Below are positions 18,970 to 29,581 of a stretch of DNA of 64,000 bases, one piece after another. A program made the position numbers and the translations under genes. Origin of the DNA: Mycosarcoma maydis (lineage: Eukaryota; Basidiomycota; Ustilaginomycetes; Ustilaginales); contig NC_026484.1 in the NCBI RefSeq assembly GCF_000328475.2, positions 124,001-188,000 on the forward strand, given 5' to 3'. The notes under the pieces are model-generated. The model searched no databases. It was given only the letters and a program-made list of their open reading frames with translations, and was not told the DNA's origin. Positions within the stretch are counted from its first letter, which is position 1; every line of letters starts with the position of its first letter.

Positions 18970-21900
18970 ATGAAGTTTGGCAAGTACATCCTCGGTCAGC
19001 AGATCTCTGGCTGGGGCGCCTACTACCTCGATTACAAGTTTCTTAAGAAGATCATCAACTCGCTCGAAAAGGGCCGGCTGGGCGATGCGGCCCTGTTTGC
19101 GACGGGCGTGCGTCCAGAAGAGAGCGTCAACAGCCAGTCCACCGTCTCACCGCAACCACAGATTCTTCCGCGTGTCGAAGGCTCGGACGAGCTTCAGATC
19201 CACAAAGCTGCCTTCTTCTTCAAGCTAGAACGAGAACTAGAAAAGATCAACAATTTCTATCTTCAAAAGGAAGCCGAACTCAAGTCCCGTTTGCAGACGC
19301 TCATCGACAAGAAGCGCATCCTTTTTGAGTCTCGCAACTCTTCCAAGCTCTCCAAGGATTCGCCTTCCTATGTCGCTCTCTACGAAGGCTTCCGCTACTA
19401 TGAAAAGGATCTCAGCAAGCTCCAGCAATTCATCGAGATCAATGCCACTGGCTTCCGTAAGATTTTGAAAAAATGGGACAAACGCTCCAAGTCTCAGACC
19501 AAGGAGCTCTACCTCGCTCGCCAAGTCGAAGTGCAACCTTGCTTCAACCTCAAGTTCATCGCCGAACTCAGTGACATTGCCGCCGCCAACTTGCTCGAGC
19601 TTGAGAATCTCTCCCACGGACGCTCACTCAGCGACACCCTCGGCACCAATGGCGCTAGCCTCTCTGCAGACAATCGCCTTGACTTTGCTGCCGCTCAGAG
19701 TCAGGACTTCGATGCGCTTGCCGATCTCGAAGCCAACCTCGCAGAGGCAATCAAGGTGGGCCGTGTCGCACCGGCCACCGAGATGATCCGCATCGCAGCA
19801 CAAAACGAAGACTTGACCAGCGTCTCACGTATCGTTTGGCGTGCTCTCCTCGAGGCTCCCCACGATGCCATGCGTGCAGCGCTAGCGCATCATCTGGCCG
19901 ACTACAAATTCGTTGACGACATCAGCTTGCGCACCTGTCTGCACGAATCTGCTATGGCTGGCAAGCTCTTCCTCGTCCAATCCTGCATCGAGAACGGCGT
20001 TGACGTGGCTCAGCAGGATATCTACGGCCGCACTGCGCTCTCCTACGCTGCCATGGCGGGGCATACAGACGTCTGTCAATACTTACTCTCGCTGCCCTCA
20101 ATCTCGGCTGCCACATACGACCTCGATGGTTTCTCTCCGCTCATTCTCGCCGTCATGAATGGCCGCACCGACGCCGTCCGCATCCTTTTGGAACATGGCG
20201 CCAGTGTCGAGCCACGCGACACAATCGACCTCATCCCTCTCTGTCTCGCCAGCTCTGGCGGCCATGCCGACATTGTCCATCTTCTTTTGCAAAAGGGTGC
20301 AAAGATCGTTGCCAACGCCGAAGGTCTGTATCCCCAGGCTCTTGCCGCCCGCGCTGGCCACGCCCAGTGCGTTCGCCTGCTCGTCGCATCGGGTGGCAAC
20401 CCCGACGCGCCTGAAAAGGGAACACAATGGACTCCCACCTTCTTTGCCGCCGAAAACGGCCACGTCGACTGCCTTCAGGTTCTGCTCGAGGCTGGTTGCA
20501 ACGTCAACATTGTCGACGAGAAGGACCGCACGGCTGCCTTCTACGCCGCGTGGAACGGCAAAATTGCTTGCTTGCTTCTTCTCCTCCAAGCAGCACAGCA
20601 AAGTCAGGCTCCACCTCGAGAGCGTCGGCTTTCCAGGACGTCGGTCGCCAAGACTTCCTCATCCGCCGATGCTGCACACGATCTAGACCTCGAGATCGAT
20701 GGCATCCCCGACCTCTCGCTTCCGCCGCCTATCATTCCCTTCCGCACCTACGGTCACAATTACCTTGACAAGCGTGCGCTCGTCTCTGTTTCACTTACAA
20801 ACAACTCGGTCAAGCTCTATAAGCATCAAGATCCGAATCGTCCCGAACAATTCTCGACATCGTCACTCAAACTTGTCATGACGTCGCGCCCGGACGCTTC
20901 TACCACTGCAATCCCGCACAATGTAGTGCTGCCGCTCGCAGACGAACGCGAAGTATTTTCCTTCCAGGTCGACAGGCTTGAGAGCTTTTCCATCGAATGG
21001 GAACTCATGCCGACCTTTGGTTCCAAAGTGATTGGCAAGGCGGTCGCATTACCGAGCTCATTTGAAGGTATGACGGATCGCAAGCGCTTCGTTCTTCCAC
21101 TTCAGGACGTCTACCTCAAGGTTGTAGGAGAGGTATCGTTTGAGCTTGATTTCGTCAAGCCGTTCGACAGCGTACAGCTCGAGATCGGTGGTCGCGTCGA
21201 GACGTACTGGAAGAGCATGCTGCCCGGTGTGGCGGCTGCCTCCACCGTAGGACCTACAAGGATGACGCCCAATAGCGGTGTCAGTGGGATCGGTGGCTCG
21301 CTCAGCAGTAAATCAGCAGCAGCGGGTCCGACGCAAGCTGTTGCGGACAAGAGCGCCACGGCAAGCTCCAACGGAGCGGTCGGAACTCCATCGGTCGGAT
21401 CTTCTGGCGCGGCATCTGCAACTGCAGCTGCAGCGCAACCCACGCTGGTCACAGGATCTTCGCTTGCGGGCGAATACTTGCGCGTGGTGGTACAGGTGAC
21501 CAAGGATGCGAAAGCCGTGGTATGGCCTGCACAATTCATCCCTCTGCCTGGTCTGCAGGTCTATGTTGGCAGTGTTACATCCGAAGAATTCCTGTCGGTC
21601 GCCACGCAGACAGGTCGCTCGTTGGACTGGACTCCAGCACAAGCAGCGCAGGCATCATGGGTAGACTGGCAGCGCGCACTTGAAAGATCGGTAGTGACGC
21701 TGGAAACGCTCCTGTCGCTTCTGCCTGTCTCGGTCGGAATCGATATCGACGTCATGTACCCCTCCACGGCCGAGGTGCGTTCTAACCCAGGGATGCCCAA
21801 GATGGAAGTCAACCAATTTGTCGATACCATTCTGCACACGGTGTATGCAGCAGGCACGAGCAACCGCGAGCAGAGTCGCAAGATCCTCTTCTCGTCTCGG

Positions 21901-22287
21901 TCGCCAACCGTGTGCACGGCGCTCAACTGGAAGCAGCCCAACTATGCGGTATTCTTTGCCTCTTTCTGCGGCATAGATGGCATGGCAAGTCTCGAACGAG
22001 GTCAACTGCTGCCCTCGACACGGCACGAAACGGATCCACGTCGCGAGAGCATTTCGGAAGCGGTCCGATTCGCAAAGTCAAACAATCTGCTGGGTATCAT
22101 GGTGGATGTGGCGCTGCTGAATCACGTACCGCATCTGGTGGAGAGCGTCAAGGCAAGCGGTCTGCTGCTGATCACGATCGGCAAATTCAAGCGGCAGCAG
22201 TCGCTACCGCAGTTGGAAGAGGTGGCAGAGCTGGTTGACGATGTCGATGGAGAGGTGGATCAAGGCATTGTTGTCTGTAAGAGTTAG
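18970..22287 (+). CDS. PHO81: Pho81-like SPX-ankyrin-GDPD phosphate sensor
   Basis: A 1105-residue, intronless protein. An SPX domain opens it at residue 1 (MKFGKYILGQQISGWGAYYL, then LDYKFLKK) and runs to about 200. Ankyrin repeats lie at about 295-550 (for example DIYGRTALSYAAMAGHTDV). A Ser/Ala-rich linker at about 760-840 leads to a C-terminal region resembling glycerophosphodiester phosphodiesterase but lacking the catalytic His/Glu pattern. This is the architecture of Pho81/NUC-2. Members inhibit the Pho80-Pho85 cyclin-CDK when phosphate is scarce and sense inositol pyrophosphates through SPX. The degenerate GDPD part suggests it is not an active esterase. The ATG sits in a good context and no longer frame exists. 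Confidence 0.93.
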   Translation: MKFGKYILGQQISGWGAYYLDYKFLKKIINSLEKGRLGDAALFATGVRPEESVNSQSTVSPQPQILPRVEGSDELQIHKAAFFFKLERELEKINNFYLQKEAELKSRLQTLIDKKRILFESRNSSKLSKDSPSYVALYEGFRYYEKDLSKLQQFIEINATGFRKILKKWDKRSKSQTKELYLARQVEVQPCFNLKFIAELSDIAAANLLELENLSHGRSLSDTLGTNGASLSADNRLDFAAAQSQDFDALADLEANLAEAIKVGRVAPATEMIRIAAQNEDLTSVSRIVWRALLEAPHDAMRAALAHHLADYKFVDDISLRTCLHESAMAGKLFLVQSCIENGVDVAQQDIYGRTALSYAAMAGHTDVCQYLLSLPSISAATYDLDGFSPLILAVMNGRTDAVRILLEHGASVEPRDTIDLIPLCLASSGGHADIVHLLLQKGAKIVANAEGLYPQALAARAGHAQCVRLLVASGGNPDAPEKGTQWTPTFFAAENGHVDCLQVLLEAGCNVNIVDEKDRTAAFYAAWNGKIACLLLLLQAAQQSQAPPRERRLSRTSVAKTSSSADAAHDLDLEIDGIPDLSLPPPIIPFRTYGHNYLDKRALVSVSLTNNSVKLYKHQDPNRPEQFSTSSLKLVMTSRPDASTTAIPHNVVLPLADEREVFSFQVDRLESFSIEWELMPTFGSKVIGKAVALPSSFEGMTDRKRFVLPLQDVYLKVVGEVSFELDFVKPFDSVQLEIGGRVETYWKSMLPGVAAASTVGPTRMTPNSGVSGIGGSLSSKSAAAGPTQAVADKSATASSNGAVGTPSVGSSGAASATAAAAQPTLVTGSSLAGEYLRVVVQVTKDAKAVVWPAQFIPLPGLQVYVGSVTSEEFLSVATQTGRSLDWTPAQAAQASWVDWQRALERSVVTLETLLSLLPVSVGIDIDVMYPSTAEVRSNPGMPKMEVNQFVDTILHTVYAAGTSNREQSRKILFSSRSPTVCTALNWKQPNYAVFFASFCGIDGMASLERGQLLPSTRHETDPRRESISEAVRFAKSNNLLGIMVDVALLNHVPHLVESVKASGLLLITIGKFKRQQSLPQLEEVAELVDDVDGEVDQGIVVCKS

Positions 22288-22635
22288 AAGAGGGCCTGCG
22301 ATCATGTCAAGTGGTTGTCGTTACTGAGATTTTGCGTGTATTGTGATTTGTGTGGTGAATGGTGGGACGGAGCACAGACGATGCGAGGCTGCGACATGAG
22401 TGCCAAGATGGGGATCAATGGTGAGACCGATAGCAAGAAAATGGGATAAGGTATATAGTACAAAGTGTGCGCTGGAGAGAAACTAGGATGGCTCGACGTG
22501 GCGTGTGATGAATTGCGTGTTATCGTGCGCGCGCGTTGTGTGAAGAGGGGATGTCTTCTTGGGACATGCTGCGATCGAGGGTTCGAAATGCGGTTCGTCT
22601 CGATGCAACCAAGGCCTGAGCTGAAATAGTCTTGT
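22288..22635. other. Convergent 3' region between PHO81 and LLPH
   Basis: About 350 bases that should hold both 3' untranslated regions. I see no further gene. Confidence 0.6.
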
Positions 22636-23019
22636 CTATCGTCTACGCTTAGCCTTTCCGTTGTTCTTACTTTTGTGGGCGTCAAACAGGCTGTTGCCAC
22701 CGGAGTTCTTGAAGGGTTTCAGACCTCTACTCTTGCGGTATGTTTCTCTTCTAGAATCTCGGTGGCCCGAAGTGGAGATCTTGTTCTGCTGCGTAGCTCC
22801 ATCCTCTTGTTTCTCTACGGAACCGATGTCGATCATCTCTTCTTCTGCGTGCTTAGAATCGCCTTGGACAGGAAGCTTGTCCTTGTTCAGTCCAGCAGCT
22901 AGACGAGCGGAGAGCGCGTTGACGCGCGCAGCTTCGGCAACAGCATAGTCAGATTTTGGGTTGGACCGCTTCTGATTGCGCGCCTTGAGCTTGCTCGAAG
23001 AGCGGAGCGATTTTGCCAT
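22636..23019 (-). CDS. Small basic nucleolar protein, DUF2423/LLPH family
   Basis: 127 residues from the ATG at 23019. The frame extends 17 codons higher without family similarity, and MAKSLRSSSKLKARNQKR is the typical opening of DUF2423 proteins (yeast YBL028C, animal LLP homologue). The centre is acidic; the end is strongly basic (KNNGKAKRRR) with a probable nuclear/nucleolar signal. Family members associate with pre-60S ribosome biogenesis. The gene converges with PHO81. Confidence 0.82.
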   Translation of the reverse strand: MAKSLRSSSKLKARNQKRSNPKSDYAVAEAARVNALSARLAAGLNKDKLPVQGDSKHAEEEMIDIGSVEKQEDGATQQNKISTSGHRDSRRETYRKSRGLKPFKNSGGNSLFDAHKSKNNGKAKRRR

Positions 23020-25037
23020 GGTCGAACAAGGGTGTGGCGCTGGATGTTGCGAGGTGGATGAAAGGAACAAGGAGCGTCAGGCTGTACTGAAGGCTGAGTG
23101 AGCTTAGAGACGGCTAGGCGGAGCTGCAATTGGCTCAGAAATGTGTGTGAGGAAGGCAAGGAAAGGGAGGAGAAGAGAGATGGCCTTCAGGTAAGGACGT
23201 CGACGACCAAGGTGGTGTATCGGACTCAAGACGAGGTTCTCTTGGAATTGCACGACGGCCTTGGCTTGCAAGCCAGAAAATGGGCAATCAGGACCCTTTT
23301 TGAGTTGTGAGTCTCCAGGAATTTTTTCCTCGAATCGTGAATCGTGAAGCGGCTGCACAAAGTGAAGTTTCGAAGCACATTTCTCGGATAGCGGCGACAG
23401 CCCGATTTGAATACGAGATCGGGGCCCAGATGGCTTTTGAACAACTCGTGCAAAGGTGAGGGTTGTACTTGAGTTGCATGGTTCGGTTCGTCTTTCTTCG
23501 GCGTTCAGTGCCACGCAGTCACAGTCACGAGTTGCCAGCTCGAAGGAATCTTGAATCCGATGCTCGGTGGAGACCGATGTCGAAAGAGCCGTTCTCACTG
23601 AGTCGGTGGCTCCCCCTTTAAACAACCGTCTCGTGATCGGATGCGACTTCGTGCGGTTTCAACCTATGCGCTAGAATGACACTTTGCAATCACGCCACAG
23701 TCTTGGTGAAGTCGACTAGAAAGTATGACACAGGCGTGAGAAGGGGATGCTGCCAGCAAAGTCGCAACGTCGCTGACCCGTGCCTGCAGAAGGTTGGGGG
23801 ATCCGACGTTTCAAAAATGTTGAGTGGACCTGCGAAGGTATTGAGTGGCAATCACGAATAGCGCGTGCGCAAGCGTGTGTGCATGCGCTTGCGAATCTGC
23901 GAACCTCATCTCAAATCCTGGACATGAGAGTAACGAGTGTGGGTCGTGCCCGTGTCTGTCTGAAAGAAGCAGGAACGACAAGACATGAATCTTGGTGCTT
24001 GGCTGTCCGCGAAAGGGTCCAAATCTCAACCCAGCGCACTCTCCGCTCTCCGCTCTCGTTCCGATTTGTGAGTGTTGAACTGGATCTTTCGCTCACAACT
24101 GACTCTTGCTCACTCGTGACTCACACTGTACGTGCCGCATGGCCCCAGGCTTGTGGCATTACCAGACTTTGAAATGAAAAGTAATCTCGAGGCAACTGTG
24201 CGTGGTCACCCCACAATTTCCTGCTCAACGGCAGAAGGTGCCGAAAACAAAAACTCCAATCGTGAAATCACAGAGAATCACGTATTTCGAATCTAAATAA
24301 AGTTAATTTGACTTGTGACTGGCTGCCAACCGCTGTTCTTCCAAGTAAACCGAGCAAGGTGGTGGTTAAAGGCGACAGGCACCATCATGGCGGTTACCGC
24401 CGTCACCTGCGTTCGTCGGCTTCACCAGGGGCTGCCCTTTTGTCCTGTCTGACCGTTGACTGCAAATCTCGGATCGACCGCCTCGCAAGCTCCCGAACGT
24501 TGCGAGCTTCAAGGGCTCGACGAGTAAAAGCAACAGATCGTAGCTCTCTCACCACATTGTCACACGTGCACCGGCCCTATTCAGTCACAGCGGCTCGTCT
24601 CGAAGAAGCGATACCAAGGGCGTAGCATACCTGTCGGGTCTTCGAAGCGCTTGCACCACGAGCAGCTTGTCGCCTTTTTCCTGCTCGCGCTCGCCCATTC
24701 TTCACATCACGCCTCGAGTCAACACCACCAGCACATGGACAGCGCTTCCGAGTCAAAGCTTCTGATCCAACAAAAAGGCATCCACCGAGAAGCGTCAACC
24801 GGACTGCCGTTGCAGCTGCACAGTCACAAACCTAGAAACACGAAAGCAACCCTCTCTTGCCGGCACGTTGCAGTATAGACGTCTCATATCGCAACTACAG
24901 CCGCCGCTCACATCGCACCCGGCAGAGACGAATCCACCTCTGAGACGCCACCCTTCTGCTGGGCTCTGCTTGCGCAGGCGCACAACTCAGCACACGCCCG
25001 ACACGGATCGCTTACCGTGACGAACAGCCAAAACAAG
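23020..25037. other. Divergent intergenic region between LLPH and the hydrolase gene
   Basis: About 2 kb with no believable gene. Heptamer copies lie at 23332-23349 (CGAATCGTGAATCGTGAAG) and near 24258. The short frames on both strands have random-looking composition. Confidence 0.5.
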
Positions 25038-26726
25038 ATGAGGGAGACTAAACTGCACATCCCCATGACCACCGCCACGGGCGAAACAATTGGCATCGTC
25101 GGAATCCTCGCACAGATCGCACTGCCGCCACACAACCCGCAAGAACACGAACCGCATCCCGTCTACACGTCACGTTCCACCACCGCACCCATCGAACCTT
25201 TCTCTCGTCATATCCAACAGGGCAACCTCAATCGGCCCGACATCTCCAACGACCCTTCCGCTTCCGCTCATCTTGTGCACCGCTCGTCTCACTTTGTCGA
25301 GGACGATCACGCCACAATGCAGAGGTTACGGCACAAGGATCAGACGTTCAAACGTCGAGGCTACCCGATCTATCCCATCGACAAGCGCGATACGCGCGGT
25401 CTCAAGATCGCGCTCATCTTGCATGGTGTGCTGGCGCACAAGGATCAGATCTACCACAAACAGCTCGCGCGGGCGTTGCCAGTCGACTCGTTCCGCTTCG
25501 ATTTTCGCGCCAACGGTGAGACTCCCGGCACGTGGTCGATGGGCAACTTGGCGGATGATGTCGAGGACCTTGTAGCTGTGGTTGACTATCTCAGGACAAA
25601 GTTGGAGTATACGGTGGAGATCATCATTGGACACAGTCGAGGCGGGCTAGATGGCTTTGCTTGGTTTGCGAAACACTGTCCTGATGCTTTGCCGCCTTCG
25701 TTGCGCGTTCCGTTTTTCGTGGCACTTAGTGCGCGCTTCAACATGGCCAACATTCACGAGCGCGATCCTGTATACCTGTCCGCGTTTGCGAAGGAAGGCT
25801 TCTTCCGTTGGCAGGCACGCGTAGCAGGTCAGGATAAAGAGCTGCACGTCTACCCAGAGCAGGTAGAGCAGTTTGCTGCTTGGCCAACACGCGAGATCGC
25901 GCTTGCCTTTCCCTACAACACGGATGTCCTCTTGATCCATGGCACAGCGGATAAATCCGTCCCCGCGTCCGACGTGACCTCGTACGGCAACATCTTGAGT
26001 GGCATCCATCGACGGCCTGGCAGCTGTTCGGTCAAGTTGATCGACCATGCTGACCATTTATTCCGAGGCTTTTATCCTCAGGTTGTCGAGGCCATCGTCG
26101 AATGGTTGGCCGAGAGGTCCGAGTTGACAAAAATGGGCTTGGGTGCAGCAGCAATTAGGGATAAAGAAACGTTGGGTCTCGCCAGATTTAATCCGAGTCA
26201 TTTTGGGCAGGGTCGCGCCGCGGGCAGTCAGCTTTGGGATAATAATCTGGCTGGCACCGTGGGTGGTGCAGTGAGGGGAGGTGGGCTGGGTGCACCTTTG
26301 TTGGATAACACTGGAATCAGCGGTGCGCAACGGCCAGCGCTGGGCGCGTCAATCTCGCCTTTTCAGAGGTACGTTGCGGCGAGTGTGGGTGGCGTGCCGA
26401 GTCAGCCAAAACAGGAGCGTATGCCGCAGGCGGACGACTCGAGGGCGGCAAAGGAGGATATGTCGGATACGGCAAACAGTATCCTTACCGCCGATCAGCG
26501 GTCACCGACTCCGACAACACCGGTAGAGCGGCCACCAGCAGAGTCACCTTTCCAGTCACAGCATGCCGCATCGATCGCACCCAAGATGTCGCAGGATACG
26601 CTGGGAACCGGTCATGTCGCGACTTCTTCGCACGCACCGGCATCCACAACCGCATCCACAGATGAGGCCAATCCAAACCACGCAAGCATCGCCGTCTCGT
26701 CACAAAGAGCCAAGTCGCGCTTGTAG
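25038..26726 (+). CDS. Alpha/beta-hydrolase, serine type
   Basis: 562 residues from the ATG at 25038; seven codons upstream start with GTG only. The hydrolase core covers about 120-365. The oxyanion stretch LILHGVLAHKD is followed by the nucleophile elbow GHSRGG (Ser about 200), the acid HGTADKSVP (Asp about 305) and the base DHADHLF (His about 340), so the triad is complete. This resembles fungal and plant serine aminopeptidase-like/esterase members of unknown substrate. A 120-residue N-terminal extension and a C-terminal tail of about 190 residues rich in Ser, Pro and Thr have no recognised domain. A hydrophobic patch near 18-30 (IGIVGILAQIAL) is too short to call a membrane anchor with confidence. 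The gene converges with the XPG-family gene over about 260 bases. Confidence 0.8.
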   Translation: MRETKLHIPMTTATGETIGIVGILAQIALPPHNPQEHEPHPVYTSRSTTAPIEPFSRHIQQGNLNRPDISNDPSASAHLVHRSSHFVEDDHATMQRLRHKDQTFKRRGYPIYPIDKRDTRGLKIALILHGVLAHKDQIYHKQLARALPVDSFRFDFRANGETPGTWSMGNLADDVEDLVAVVDYLRTKLEYTVEIIIGHSRGGLDGFAWFAKHCPDALPPSLRVPFFVALSARFNMANIHERDPVYLSAFAKEGFFRWQARVAGQDKELHVYPEQVEQFAAWPTREIALAFPYNTDVLLIHGTADKSVPASDVTSYGNILSGIHRRPGSCSVKLIDHADHLFRGFYPQVVEAIVEWLAERSELTKMGLGAAAIRDKETLGLARFNPSHFGQGRAAGSQLWDNNLAGTVGGAVRGGGLGAPLLDNTGISGAQRPALGASISPFQRYVAASVGGVPSQPKQERMPQADDSRAAKEDMSDTANSILTADQRSPTPTTPVERPPAESPFQSQHAASIAPKMSQDTLGTGHVATSSHAPASTTASTDEANPNHASIAVSSQRAKSRL

Positions 26727-26986
26727 CTTCAACAACATCGTCGACAAGGTGCTTTTGCGCTCATGTTGTTATTCCTTCACGTTCATTCTATGGGCTTTTG
26801 TTATCTAGACCAATTTGTTGTATTCTACGGGTTCTCACTTGCGCATTGCCTTTTTTTGCATCCAGATTTGCTTATCACTATGCACATGTTATCCGGAGCT
26901 GATGTGGCGACTGCTTGGAGACAAACTCAGAAAGCGTCATTGGAAGAATCGTCGCTGATGATGATGCTCGATATCGGTTCGACGGC

Positions 26987-29581
26987 TCATTGTGCCATGG
27001 ATTCAGCTAAACGTGTGCTGAACGGCTTGACTGCGGCGTTCAGAAGCTCTGCGTCATGGTCGTCGCAGTCGGAATCTTCGGAGTCGATGATTACAGGTTC
27101 CGCGAGCGCACGTTGACTTGGAGTTGATCTTGAAGTCGTGGTGCGATGTGGTGCAGGTGTGAGAAGCTTTCGAGGCGATTTGTTCGGTCGTCTCTGCTCC
27201 TCGCTACCATTCGAGGTGGAACGTGGTGGTGTTGCGGCCCGGCTGTGCCCCGCTCCACCGCTAGCAAGGCGATCGGAGACCACGGCTCCGAGAAATTCAA
27301 TGCTTGAATCCGCCTCTTCGCCATCGGCATCGGAGGAGCGCATGAGCGCGGATGTGGCATCAGGCAGAGAGATGTGTCTACTTTGACCCCGACCCCTGCA
27401 TGGTGCTGGTGCTGCAAAGCCCGCGCTCGTCTGATCGGTAGTGGCGATGGGTACGGGAACGGATTCGGTCCGCCTCAAACTTCTCTGCATCCCACTTGGC
27501 ACTCTGAGCTGTCTCGGCGTGTGGGGCGCTTCCACCGCGCCGCTTGTCGACTCTTGCACTAGACTCGATCGTTTCGAGGAGGTGTCACTTGACTGAGGGC
27601 CCTTCGGCGTCGCTTTTACCTGATTTCTCAACGACGGTTTGACGCTCGACTCGATGAATGGCGACAACGTCGTCTGATTCGCCTTGCTTCTAGCCTCGGT
27701 CGCAGCTTTCTTCCTGAGCTCCTTTGCTTGTGCCGCAGCAGCTTTCTTTTCCACCTCATCTAGAAATTCGTGGAGCGGACCAGCTCCACTTGTACTCAAC
27801 TCCAGCAGCGGTTCTGCAATCCACATGAGCAGCGGCGACCCCGGATCGGGCCTCTTACCGGCCATTCCTGATTTGGGCCTTGTTCGCGTGTCTTCTTGCT
27901 GGTCTCCTAATCGGTCTGTGTCAGACTCGTTGCCTTGCATTCGCTCAGATGCCAGTCTTGTATCCAAAGCGTCGTCAATGCCTAGCTGTGCTAGTTCGGC
28001 GAACTCCTCCATGGGGACCAGCACGCGAAAGTCGCGGAATGGATCGAGAGCGGCGTGTCTGCGCTGCATTTTGATGGCGAGGATTTTGACAGATGATCTA
28101 AACGCTGGCAGCGATGACAGAGAAGTTTCCAAGTGGTCTACAGTTTCCGCGGTCCCTGCACAGGGCCTGGTGGCAATGGCAGCCTTAGCGAAGAAATCAG
28201 TTATACGTGTTGCGTTGGGGCTATCGTGTAGCGCTCGGCTCTTCTGTTGCGTCGTAGAGACTGAAACTCTTCTTGCCACAGAAGCAACGTCGATGAATAT
28301 GAACTGTTGACGCACCCTCCAACTCATAACTTGCTCTTCTGTCCAAGCAGTAATCTCGAGCGACTCCTGTCGCAGTCTACGCACTACCACGCCCGGCCCC
28401 AAAATCGTACGAAACTTGGACAGAATAGCTTCCTTGGACCACTTAAAGTAGATTTGGGTCAATCGCGCAAGCCTCTTCAAATCAGGCTCGGCCATCCCAC
28501 CCTTGAAATAAAAAAAACTAGGATCAAACTGCTTGTTGCTCTGAGACGTCAGCGGATAAAGATAGTACGCCAGCACTTTGCGAGATTCGGGCGTGGACAG
28601 AAAGTTGTTGGGAATGGTTGATGCGAGCTTGGGTCTTTTTGAGGGGAGGAACCCTATCTTGTTGGTGCGCAGTTCTTCGCGCACGTTTTCCCGCCAAGTC
28701 TTGAGGAATCGTTCGAACTTGGGGCAAGTATGCGAGGCGGATTCTTGACTGGTGTAGGATGCTTTGAAAGCTCTGTTCAAGCTGTAACCGAACCCGGAGC
28801 GGGCAAGGGCAACAGCGATCTTAATTCCGCACTGAAGTAAGCCAGTCGTGTCGTAGTCGCCGCCAGACATGAGACCAATTAATATGAGAGCGTCACGGTC
28901 AAGGCCCATGTAATAGCGGTTGGAAAGCTCGAGCGTATTGTACAGCGTTATGAGATGATTGCCGTCCTGTCCGGAAAGCTGAGGCCGTGAAGCAGCGCTG
29001 GCTGTAGTAATGTCTTGAGTTGAAGCCGCAGCCTGGTCAAACATGTCGCCACTTGTGGACGTGGTCCTACTGAAAGCCATGGTGCCTGAGAGATTCTTGC
29101 CCCAGTTGCGAATCACGACATGTGCACCAAAGAGCAGTGCGTCAGAATCGTCCGTCAACACAGCATCGATGAGGTTCACTTGGTTGAGATAAGCCAGCTC
29201 GGCTTCGGCCTCGCCTGGTGCGCGATGCCACTGGTATCCAAATGCTTCAATGAGGTATGAGAAAGGCTCCTCAATCACTTGTTGTCTGCCGCTGACCAGC
29301 TTACCTCGCTTCCAGGTCGGTCTCTTGGGTCCATCAAAAACGAAGACGGGTAGTACAGGCAAACTAAGCAGCTTAGCAAGTCGGTAGAACAAAAGCCTGA
29401 GATGCGGATTGGCACCGCCAGAGCTCTGAAGCGCATGAAACAGCCATAGCGAGGCGTCGATACCCAGCCGAAGTCCCCGAAGTTCGTTGCGATTTTGGAC
29501 AAAGCTGGTGAGGAGGTACGAGTGTAGTGTTGTTGTTTCGGCTGCGGGAGCCAGCTCGGCCCAGAGACCAGGAATTCCCAT
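26987..29581 (-). CDS. YEN1: XPG/Rad2-family structure-specific endonuclease, GEN1/YEN1-like
   Basis: 864 residues from the ATG at 29581 (MGIPGLWAELAP, the invariant free N-terminus of FEN1/XPG nucleases). The XPG-N part (about 1-105) has GIDASLW (Asp42) and FDGPKRP (Asp83). The XPG-I part has GEAEAELAYL (Glu124, Glu126) and DDSDALLFG (Asp145, Asp147), and MSGGDYD (Asp242, Asp244) follows; these are the metal-binding acids. XPG-N and XPG-I are close together, unlike in Rad2/XPG, which has a long spacer between them, so the GEN1/Yen1 Holliday-junction resolvase group fits best. The C-terminal half is poorly conserved, basic and Ser-rich, with KR-rich stretches likely to be nuclear localisation signals. 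A fungal-specific XPG paralogue is the main alternative. Confidence 0.82.
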   Translation of the reverse strand: MGIPGLWAELAPAAETTTLHSYLLTSFVQNRNELRGLRLGIDASLWLFHALQSSGGANPHLRLLFYRLAKLLSLPVLPVFVFDGPKRPTWKRGKLVSGRQQVIEEPFSYLIEAFGYQWHRAPGEAEAELAYLNQVNLIDAVLTDDSDALLFGAHVVIRNWGKNLSGTMAFSRTTSTSGDMFDQAAASTQDITTASAASRPQLSGQDGNHLITLYNTLELSNRYYMGLDRDALILIGLMSGGDYDTTGLLQCGIKIAVALARSGFGYSLNRAFKASYTSQESASHTCPKFERFLKTWRENVREELRTNKIGFLPSKRPKLASTIPNNFLSTPESRKVLAYYLYPLTSQSNKQFDPSFFYFKGGMAEPDLKRLARLTQIYFKWSKEAILSKFRTILGPGVVVRRLRQESLEITAWTEEQVMSWRVRQQFIFIDVASVARRVSVSTTQQKSRALHDSPNATRITDFFAKAAIATRPCAGTAETVDHLETSLSSLPAFRSSVKILAIKMQRRHAALDPFRDFRVLVPMEEFAELAQLGIDDALDTRLASERMQGNESDTDRLGDQQEDTRTRPKSGMAGKRPDPGSPLLMWIAEPLLELSTSGAGPLHEFLDEVEKKAAAAQAKELRKKAATEARSKANQTTLSPFIESSVKPSLRNQVKATPKGPQSSDTSSKRSSLVQESTSGAVEAPHTPRQLRVPSGMQRSLRRTESVPVPIATTDQTSAGFAAPAPCRGRGQSRHISLPDATSALMRSSDADGEEADSSIEFLGAVVSDRLASGGAGHSRAATPPRSTSNGSEEQRRPNKSPRKLLTPAPHRTTTSRSTPSQRALAEPVIIDSEDSDCDDHDAELLNAAVKPFSTRLAESMAQ

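Noticed and set aside
22561..22600. Possible tRNA B-box (GGGTTCGAAAT)
   Set aside because: No matching A-box or cloverleaf could be drawn around it; a covariance-model search would be decisive.
23780..24172. 130-codon plus-strand frame between LLPH and the hydrolase
   Set aside because: Random-looking composition, no domain; no support for a real gene.
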